A DNA stretch of 10,443 bases from NCBI GenBank assembly GCA_043778415.1, contig JAYWGG010000005.1:1-10443 (forward strand), in the 5' to 3' direction. This stretch comes from JAYUHK01 sp043778415 (GTDB taxonomy: Bacteria; Bacteroidota; Bacteroidia; Chitinophagales; Saprospiraceae). Below the pieces are notes generated by a model that saw only the letters and a list, made by a program, of their open reading frames with translations, was not told where the DNA came from and searched no databases. The translations under genes and the position numbers were made by a program. Shown piece by piece: positions 5,006 through 10,443 of the stretch; positions within the stretch are counted from its first letter, which is position 1; each line of letters starts with the position of its first letter.

Positions 5006-6502
5006 ATGCAAGAATTAAAAATATACAACAGCCTGACGCGGCAAAAAGAAATTTTCAAACCCGTCCACGAAGGGCGAGTCGGTATGTATGTCTGCGGACC
5101 AACCGTTTACAATGACGTGCATCTCGGCAACTGCCGCACTTTTGTCAATTTTGACACCATATACAGGTACTTACTTTTTTGCGGCTACAAAGTCCGCTAC
5201 GTCCGCAACATCACCGATGTAGGGCATTTGGAGGGCGACGTAGATTCGGGCGCGGAGGACAGAATGGCAAAGCGGGCGCGCCTCGAGCAGCTCGAGCCGA
5301 TGGAGGTCGCCCAAAAATACACCGTTGGGTTTCAGCGCATGATGCAGATTTTCAATACCTTGCCGCCGAGCATTGAGCCGCACGCTACGGGTCATATCCC
5401 AGAGCAAATCGAGATGATACAGACGATTCTCGACAACGGTTTGGCGTACGTCAAAAACGGCTCCGTGTATTTCGATACCCTAAAATTTGCGAACAGTAGC
5501 GACGAATATGGCAAACTTTCTGGCAGAATCATCGAAGACTTGCTCTCCGAAACACGAGATTTGAAGAACCAAAGCGAAAAAAATCACCCCTCCGATTTTG
5601 CTATTTGGATAAAAGCCGCTCCCGAACACTTGATGCACTGGAACTCGGCATGGTCGGTTGGTTTTCCCGGCTGGCACCTCGAATGTTCGGCGATGAGCAG
5701 CAAGTATTTGGGAAAGACTTTCGATATTCACGGCGGCGGCAACGACCTAAAATTTCCGCACCACGAAAACGAAATTGCCCAAAGTTTTGGAGCTTGCGGC
5801 TGCCGACCCGCCAACTTCTGGATTCACGCCAATATGTTGCTCCTCAACAGTAAAAAAATGTCCAAAAGCGACGGCAATAATATCATGCCGCCCGAGCTGT
5901 TTTCGGGCAACAGCGAGCATATTTCTAAGGGATACAGTCCGATGGTCGTCAAGTTTTTTATGCTCCAAGCGCACTACGGAAGCCCGCTCGACCTCACCGA
6001 CGACGCGCTCCAAGCCGCCGAAAAAGGCTATCGCCGGCTGATGGAAGCAAGTAAAATAGTCCAAAACCTGACTGCCGAAAACGACAAACCAACCGAAATA
6101 GATGCCCAAATCCAGACTTTGCTCCAGCAAGCGACAGACGATATGAACGACGACTTCAATACGCCGCGCGCGCTGTCGAGATTTTTTGAGCTTGCCTCTT
6201 ACGCCAACAAACTCAAGGACGGACACTTGGCAGTCAAAGATATTTCTGCCTCCGCACTCGAACATTGGAAAAAAACCACCGCCGATTTTTTGACCCAAAT
6301 ATTCGGTCTGCTCGACGAAACCCAAGCCAGCTCCGACAACGCCGCCGTCACCGACGGACTGATGCAACTCATTATTGACATTCGCCAGTCGTCGCGGGCA
6401 AACAAAGATTGGGCAACCAGCGATAAAATCCGCGACACGCTCGGCGCGCTCCGAATACAACTCAAAGACAGCAAAGAAGGTACAGCTTGGATGAAAGAGT
6501 AA
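5006..6502 (+). CDS. cysS: Cysteinyl-tRNA synthetase
   Basis: This 498-aa class I aminoacyl-tRNA synthetase attaches cysteine to tRNA-Cys in the cytoplasm. Visible signatures, in order: C30-G-P-T-V-Y with the first zinc ligand; the HIGH-type motif H-L-G-N at 39-42; R-N-I-T-D-V near 67; G-W-H-L-E-C-S-A-M with zinc ligand Cys227; H-G-G-G-N-D-L-K-F-P-H-H-E-N-E, where His252 and Glu256 complete the zinc site by analogy with E. coli Cys28/Cys209/His234/Glu238; and the K-M-S-K-S loop at 284-288. The C-terminal part (about 330-498) is the helical anticodon-binding region and ends normally. Length is slightly above E. coli (461 aa) because of small insertions, for example around 171-197. It is transcribed away from the 477-aa gene. 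The start is the first ATG in frame, giving the family's usual N-terminus. Secure. Confidence 0.98.
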   Translation: MQELKIYNSLTRQKEIFKPVHEGRVGMYVCGPTVYNDVHLGNCRTFVNFDTIYRYLLFCGYKVRYVRNITDVGHLEGDVDSGAEDRMAKRARLEQLEPMEVAQKYTVGFQRMMQIFNTLPPSIEPHATGHIPEQIEMIQTILDNGLAYVKNGSVYFDTLKFANSSDEYGKLSGRIIEDLLSETRDLKNQSEKNHPSDFAIWIKAAPEHLMHWNSAWSVGFPGWHLECSAMSSKYLGKTFDIHGGGNDLKFPHHENEIAQSFGACGCRPANFWIHANMLLLNSKKMSKSDGNNIMPPELFSGNSEHISKGYSPMVVKFFMLQAHYGSPLDLTDDALQAAEKGYRRLMEASKIVQNLTAENDKPTEIDAQIQTLLQQATDDMNDDFNTPRALSRFFELASYANKLKDGHLAVKDISASALEHWKKTTADFLTQIFGLLDETQASSDNAAVTDGLMQLIIDIRQSSRANKDWATSDKIRDTLGALRIQLKDSKEGTAWMKE

Positions 6503-6659
6503 AATTGGGCGATGGCAAGCGCAGAAAAAATAAGTTTTTTGTCCGTTCCTAAAAGTTCCTTTTTTAAAATATTTTTTTTTATTTCGGAATAATTATTGCT
6601 TATTATAAAATATTCTTATTTTTCGCATATAATTTTTTTCGATATAAAAATAGTACATT

Positions 6660-7601
6660 ATGAAGGTGGATTTTCAGAAAGGCGTTAGCATCCAAATCGG
6701 CGGGGAGCTTGGCAAATACAGCACGCTGCCAGTAGAATATTTGATAGAAATTGTCAAAAATTTGCAAAAATTAATCACCAATATCGCCATCGCCGACATT
6801 CGCGAAACGTCCGCCATTGACCTCAACGCCTTCAAAATCGAACTTGCTGGCTTTCGGCACGGCAGCGCAGTGCCACAGTTCGTCTTTACGCCGCGCGTGC
6901 AGAACGTCATCACAGGCGACCTCATCAAGCAAAGAAAAGTAGTCAGCGAGCGTTTCGAGAAGCTGTTGAGCCTCTCCAAAAACAACGACTACTCGTCGGT
7001 GGTAGATTTATACCCAGATTCGCAGCGCAGAAACGACATCGTGAGAGATTGGTTTGATTTTTCCAACAGCTTCGGCGAAAGCCCTGTCGCCTTCGTAAAG
7101 TTCAATGAAGACCAAAGTATTTCGTCGCTCTACGCCGTCAAAAGAATGTCCGCCACCAATAGGGACGCGCTGACTACGCAGATAATACCGATGCTCCAAG
7201 AGCTTCCAGTGGAGGAAACCGTCTTCGGAAGAATCCGAAAAACCACCAAAAGTGGCAGCAAAAAGCCAAAAATAAAGTACAAAGTAATGGATACTTATTC
7301 CGACAAAACAGTATCGCTTTCTTTCGCGCCCGACGTAATCGCAGTGGAGCAAAAAACATACTTTCTCAAATTTCCGCTTCGCTGCCTCATCGAAAAAATA
7401 GAAAACGAGTACACTATCAAATGTGAAATGCTGGGTTTGGTCGCTTCGGGCGAAAGCGAATCTGCGGCGGAAGAAAAATTTTGCCGCGAATTTGACACTA
7501 TTTATACCTATTTCAATGCCACCGCCGACCACGAACTGCCCACTCAATCCGTCAATATCCGAAACTTGTTAAACATCTTGATTATAGATAGAATAGAATG
7601 A
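6660..7601 (+). CDS. Hypothetical protein with a C-terminal HicB-like segment
   Basis: I do not recognise a named family for this 313-aa soluble protein; no signal peptide or membrane segment is visible. It appears to have two parts. Residues 8-78 begin with a strand and glycine turn (V-S-I-Q-I-G-G-E-L), then S-T-L-P-V-E-Y-L and a helix, then I-E-L-A-G-F-R-H-G-S-A-V-P. This resembles N-terminal regions of bacterial proteins I remember only as uncharacterised. Residues 190-210 are basic (R-K-T-T-K-S-G-S-K-K-P-K). Residues 238-286 read like the small beta-alpha fold of HicB-type antitoxins: I-E-K-I-E-N-E-Y-T-I-K-C-E-M-L-G-L-V-A-S-G-E-S-E-S-A-A-E-E-K-F. No toxin-sized partner gene adjoins it. 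It stands alone, 157 bp after cysS, and its stop is 49 bp before repeat copy 2. The 157-bp upstream gap is AT-rich with no clear promoter. The gene is real by its length and coding character; function is unknown. Confidence 0.82.
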   Translation: MKVDFQKGVSIQIGGELGKYSTLPVEYLIEIVKNLQKLITNIAIADIRETSAIDLNAFKIELAGFRHGSAVPQFVFTPRVQNVITGDLIKQRKVVSERFEKLLSLSKNNDYSSVVDLYPDSQRRNDIVRDWFDFSNSFGESPVAFVKFNEDQSISSLYAVKRMSATNRDALTTQIIPMLQELPVEETVFGRIRKTTKSGSKKPKIKYKVMDTYSDKTVSLSFAPDVIAVEQKTYFLKFPLRCLIEKIENEYTIKCEMLGLVASGESESAAEEKFCREFDTIYTYFNATADHELPTQSVNIRNLLNILIIDRIE

Positions 7602-7650
7602 GTAGTTTTTGGTTTTAGTAGCATCAATAATTCATAATCAATTATTTGAA

Positions 7651-7753
7651 ATAAGTCCTTACACTTAAATAGATGACATTTAATATTCGACATAATTCGT
7701 TGATTTTCAATAGTTTATGATGACTCAAAATTAAAAACTAAAAACTACTTATT
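7651..7753. repeat. Dispersed intergenic repeat, copy 2 (103 bp)
   Basis: Same element as at 1050-1159, same orientation in the window, with one substitution and one 7-bp AAAAACT unit fewer. Ends are ATAAGT and ACTTATT, and flanking bases differ from copy 1 on both sides, so the boundaries are well defined. It lies between the 313-aa gene and the glutaminyl cyclase gene, 80 bp before the latter's ATG. A sequence just left of it (AGTAGTTTTTGGTTTTAG at 7601-7618) resembles the reverse complement of its right end, which might mark a larger element or be chance. Confidence 0.85.
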
Positions 7754-7833
7754 AGATAGCCAATAATTCTGTAAAAATATTTAATTTTTATGTTTTAATT
7801 CGTAAAAATACTCGACGCACACAAATCTTAACA

Positions 7834-8832
7834 ATGAACAAAATACTTCTTTTACTCGCCGCAATAATCTTGATGACCGCTTGCGGCAGCGACGAAAAAC
7901 CCAAGCAAACTACGCCCACCGCACCGCCGACGGTCGCAAAAAAACAAATCCCTGTGCCACGATTTATGCAGGATTCGGCGTTTGCATTCACCGAAAAACA
8001 AGTCGCTTTCGGTCCGCGCGTGCCGAGTTCGGCGGCGCACAAAAATTGCCGTCAGTGGTTGGTCAATAAGTTCAAAGCCTACGGCGCAAGCGTGATGGAG
8101 CAAAATTTTCAGGCAGCAGACTACAAAAAAGCCAACTACGAAGCCACCAATATCATCGCCAGCTACAATCCCCAAAATCCTGAACGCATCTTGCTGGCAG
8201 CGCATTGGGACAACCGCCAAGTGGCTGAAGAAGATACCAAAGACAAGGACAAACCGATTTTGGGTGCAGACGACGGCGCAAGCGGCGTAGCCGTACTGTT
8301 GGAAATCGCGCGATTATTAGGACAAAATCCGAATGAAATCGGAGTAGATTTAATCCTTTTTGATGCCGAAGACAACGGACAAAACAACGACGAAAGCAAC
8401 CTAACTTGGTGTCTTGGGTCGCAATATTGGTCAAAAAACCTCCACACGGCGGGCTACAGCCCCAAATATGGTATTTTGCTTGACATGGTGGGCGGCAAAG
8501 ACGCACGATTTCCGAAAGACGGCGTTTCGATGCGCTACGCCTCCGAAGCGATGAACAAAGTCTGGAAAACTGCCCAAAACATCGGCAACGGAAATTATTT
8601 TGTAGATGAAACCGCGCCGACTTTCACCGATGACCACTATTTTGTCAATACTTTGGCAAAAATCCCGATGCTCGACATCATCAATCTGCCCGCCAACAAC
8701 GGCAATAAACTTTTTCCGCAACACCACCACACGCACGGCGACAACATGAGCGTCATTGATGCCCGCACGCTGCGCGCCGTCGGACAGACGCTTTTGGCAG
8801 TCATCTACGGCGAATCAAACGGGACGCTCTAA
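7834..8832 (+). CDS. Lipoprotein glutaminyl-peptide cyclotransferase (M28 fold)
   Basis: This 332-aa protein has a lipoprotein signal (M-N-K, hydrophobic 4-13, M-T-A-Cys17) followed by G-S-D-E, acidic residues that in Bacteroidota often direct lipoproteins to the cell surface. The rest is an M28-type zinc hydrolase fold with the pattern of bacterial type II glutaminyl cyclases, which convert N-terminal glutamine to pyroglutamate. Visible signatures: A-A-H-W-D-N-R (122-128), G-A-D-D-G-A-S-G-V with probable zinc ligand Asp147, F-D-A-E179-D180 (catalytic acid and zinc ligand), T-W-C-L-G-S-Q-Y-W (191-199), L-L-D218-M-V-G, T-D-D-H (265-268) and F-P-Q-H-H-H299-T with the third zinc ligand. Residue assignments are by mental comparison with human QC (Asp159, Glu201/202, Asp248, His330). 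An M28 aminopeptidase is the alternative, but the single-zinc pattern and W-C-L-G-S motif favour QC. It is probably co-transcribed with the next gene, 15 bp on. Confidence 0.85.
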   Translation: MNKILLLLAAIILMTACGSDEKPKQTTPTAPPTVAKKQIPVPRFMQDSAFAFTEKQVAFGPRVPSSAAHKNCRQWLVNKFKAYGASVMEQNFQAADYKKANYEATNIIASYNPQNPERILLAAHWDNRQVAEEDTKDKDKPILGADDGASGVAVLLEIARLLGQNPNEIGVDLILFDAEDNGQNNDESNLTWCLGSQYWSKNLHTAGYSPKYGILLDMVGGKDARFPKDGVSMRYASEAMNKVWKTAQNIGNGNYFVDETAPTFTDDHYFVNTLAKIPMLDIINLPANNGNKLFPQHHHTHGDNMSVIDARTLRAVGQTLLAVIYGESNGTL

Positions 8833-8847
8833 CCTAAAACCCGCCCA

Positions 8848-10281
8848 ATGAAATATCTGAAAAATTATTTGTGCGGACAGCTTTGCCCTCCCCAATCGGA
8901 CGTTTACTTGGACAATTTCGAGCCAGCGACTGGACAAATTTATTCCCAAATTCCTGACTCCGACCACCGCGACGTGCAAAAAGCAGTCGAAGCTGCGCAA
9001 GCCGCTTTTCCGATGTGGACGAGCATCGGCGCGCAGGCGCGAAGTAATTTTTTGAATAAAATCGCCGACGGCATCGAAGCACGTTTGGAAGAATTTGCAC
9101 ACGCCGAAAGCATGGATTCTGGCAAACCCATCTCGGTGGCGCGGACGGTAGATATTCCGCGTGCGGTCACAAATTTTCGCTTTTTTGCGACCGCTATTTT
9201 GCATTTTTCGTCCGAATCGCATTTTATGGAAGCTGAAAAAGCACTAAACGTGACACTTCGCCAGCCCATCGGAGTCGTCGGCTGTATCTCGCCGTGGAAC
9301 TTGCCGCTCTATCTTTTTTCGTGGAAAATTGCGCCCGCGCTCGCCGCAGGCAACTGCGTGGTCGCCAAACCCTCCGAACTGACTCCTATGACGGCGTTTT
9401 TGCTGTCCGAAGTCTGTATCGAAGCCAACTTGCCAGCCGGAGTCCTCAACATTTTACACGGTTTGGGCAGCAAAGTTGGGCAATCCATCATCGAACATAT
9501 CGACATCAAAGCAATATCGTTCACGGGCGGCACCGCAACAGGGCGACACTTGGCAGTCACTGCCGCACCACTGTTCAAAAAATTGTCGTTGGAGTTGGGT
9601 GGAAAAAATCCAGCACTTATTTTTGCGGACTGCGATTTTGAAAAAACGGTAGCCGAAATCGTCCGCGCATCATTTTCCAACAACGGTCAAATCTGTCTTT
9701 GCGCCTCTCGAATCTATGTAGAAAAACCGATTTACGAAGCCTTCAAAAACGCTTTCGTAGAGCGCGTAAAAAAATTGAAAACCGGAAATCCATACTCCGA
9801 AGAAACGGATTTGGGCGCGGTTGTTTCGTTGGCACATTTACAAAAAGTAAAAAATTATATAGATTTGGCGCAGACGGAAGGCGGAAAATTGCTTTGCGGC
9901 GGCAAAATAATCCCGTCGAGTGGCGGATATTTTTTAGAGCCGACGGTCTTTGAAGGCTTACCGCTCGGCTGTCGCAGCAATCAAGAAGAAATATTCGGTC
10001 CAGTCGTGAGCATCGCACCTTTTGACACCGAAGCCGACGCACTCCGACTCGCCAACGGAACAAATTACGGATTGGCAGCAAGTGTTTGGACGCAACATTT
10101 GGGACGCAGCCACCGCCTTTCGGCAGCGTTGGAGTTCGGCATCGTTTGGGTAAATTGCTGGATGTTGCGGGACTTGCGGACACCTTTCGGAGGCAGCAAG
10201 CAGTCAGGAATGGGCAGAGAAGGCGGACTCGAAGCACTCCGTTTTTTTACCGAAATAAAAAATATCTGCGTAAAATATTGA
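8848..10281 (+). CDS. Aldehyde dehydrogenase, probable 2-aminomuconate-semialdehyde type
   Basis: This 477-aa NAD(P)-dependent aldehyde dehydrogenase has all catalytic elements: P-W-N151 (oxyanion hole), A-K174-P-S-E (cofactor ribose), S-F-T-G-G-T-A-T-G (225-232, Rossmann turn), L-E249-L-G-G-K-N-P (general base), G-Q-I-C283 (nucleophile) and E-E381-I-F-G-P. The C-terminal N-C-W-M-L-R-D-L-R-T-P-F-G-G (436-449) followed by G-M-G-R-E-G-G is characteristic of the ALDH8 / hydroxymuconic- and aminomuconic-semialdehyde dehydrogenase group. That suggests oxidation of 2-aminomuconate semialdehyde in the kynurenine branch of tryptophan breakdown, or of a related muconic semialdehyde. No other kynurenine-pathway gene is in the window, so the substrate is inference. 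The family is certain. Length is normal and the frame intact. It starts 15 bp after the glutaminyl cyclase stop, without Shine-Dalgarno, and ends just before a long palindromic element. Confidence 0.93.
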   Translation: MKYLKNYLCGQLCPPQSDVYLDNFEPATGQIYSQIPDSDHRDVQKAVEAAQAAFPMWTSIGAQARSNFLNKIADGIEARLEEFAHAESMDSGKPISVARTVDIPRAVTNFRFFATAILHFSSESHFMEAEKALNVTLRQPIGVVGCISPWNLPLYLFSWKIAPALAAGNCVVAKPSELTPMTAFLLSEVCIEANLPAGVLNILHGLGSKVGQSIIEHIDIKAISFTGGTATGRHLAVTAAPLFKKLSLELGGKNPALIFADCDFEKTVAEIVRASFSNNGQICLCASRIYVEKPIYEAFKNAFVERVKKLKTGNPYSEETDLGAVVSLAHLQKVKNYIDLAQTEGGKLLCGGKIIPSSGGYFLEPTVFEGLPLGCRSNQEEIFGPVVSIAPFDTEADALRLANGTNYGLAASVWTQHLGRSHRLSAALEFGIVWVNCWMLRDLRTPFGGSKQSGMGREGGLEALRFFTEIKNICVKY

Positions 10282-10297
10282 GCCGATTAGGAATGAA

Positions 10298-10443
10298 GCG
10301 AAAATAAGGTACTGAATATTGTGACGCAGAATTTTGGGTCAAAACAAGGCAGATTTGAGGCGCGGTGCCGTGCATCGTAACGAAAATCTAACGCAGTTTT
10401 GGCTCAAAAGACAAGTCAGAATACAGTAACTTATTTTGGACGC
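10298..10443. repeat. Long imperfect palindromic element (REP/MITE-like), reaching window edge
   Basis: The two halves pair in nested blocks about a centre near 10367. Outer arms: GCG-AAAATAAG-G-TACTG-aa-TATT-g-TGAC (10298-10325) against GTCAgAATAcAGTAACTTATTTT-gga-CGC (10415-10443). Middle arms: TTTTGGGTCAAAAC (10332-10345) against GTTTTGGCTCAAAA (10396-10409), 12 of 14 complementary. Inner arms: AGATTT (10351-10356) against AAATCT (10384-10389). Core: GCGCGG-TG-CCGTGC (10360-10373). The middle arms are themselves near-palindromic, so they also read as direct repeats, each preceded by ACGCAG. No coding potential is seen. It may act as a transcript end for the preceding operon, but lacks a simple terminator U-tract. 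It could continue past the window. Confidence 0.75.

Noticed and set aside
5747..6460. 237-codon minus-strand open frame opposite cysS
   Set aside because: It is antisense to the KMSKS and anticodon-binding regions of an unmistakable cysS. No motif or promoter was found.
6503..6659. Terminator or promoter between cysS and the 313-aa gene
   Set aside because: Only A/T stems such as AAAAAA-TAAG-TTTTTT are seen, and no TAnnTTTG box with proper spacing. I could not support either.

Overview
The window looks like chromosomal DNA of a free-living member of the Bacteroidota. Coding regions are moderately GC-rich, while the gaps are very AT-rich. Several genes are preceded by the Bacteroidota promoter signature TAnnTTTG, and start codons generally lack a Shine-Dalgarno sequence. 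One exported protein has a signal peptide ending in FSQ, and a lipoprotein has acidic residues just after its cysteine. The family content also fits: DUF2147, a long six-domain ribosomal protein S1, and a zinc-type glutaminyl cyclase. I cannot name a genus.

Layout. Positions 1-4749 read on the minus strand and 5006-10281 on the plus strand, so the 256-bp gap at 4750-5005 is divergent. Minus-strand genes, from left to right: the 5' end of a family 2 glycosyltransferase (cut by the window edge), a secreted DUF2147 protein, a HigA-type antitoxin, ribosomal protein S1 (rpsA) and a 477-aa conserved protein of unknown function. Plus-strand genes: cysteinyl-tRNA synthetase (cysS), an unrecognised 313-aa protein, a lipoprotein of the M28/glutaminyl cyclase family, and an aldehyde dehydrogenase of the aminomuconate-semialdehyde type. 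The last two are 15 bp apart and probably co-transcribed.

Most of the unusual content lies between genes. First, a 103-110 bp repeat occurs twice, at 1050-1159 and 7651-7753, in the same orientation. The copies differ by one substitution and one 7-bp unit. The first copy sits where the toxin gene higB should be: a promoter and ribosome-binding site lead into about 14 codons, then the repeat, then a short tail (YDKINAHKI, stop) of HigB character, then higA two bases later. This looks like a toxin gene gutted by the element while its antitoxin survived. Second, a roughly 146-bp imperfect palindrome fills 10298-10443, after the aldehyde dehydrogenase, and runs to the window edge. Third, a perfect 10-bp-stem terminator ends rpsA immediately before the promoter of the broken higBA operon.

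Functionally the window is mostly housekeeping (translation: rpsA, cysS) plus envelope and secretion functions (DUF2147, glutaminyl cyclase, glycosyltransferase) and one catabolic enzyme. I see no complete new defence or mobile system. The best candidates for undescribed biology are the two repeat families and the two uncharacterised proteins.
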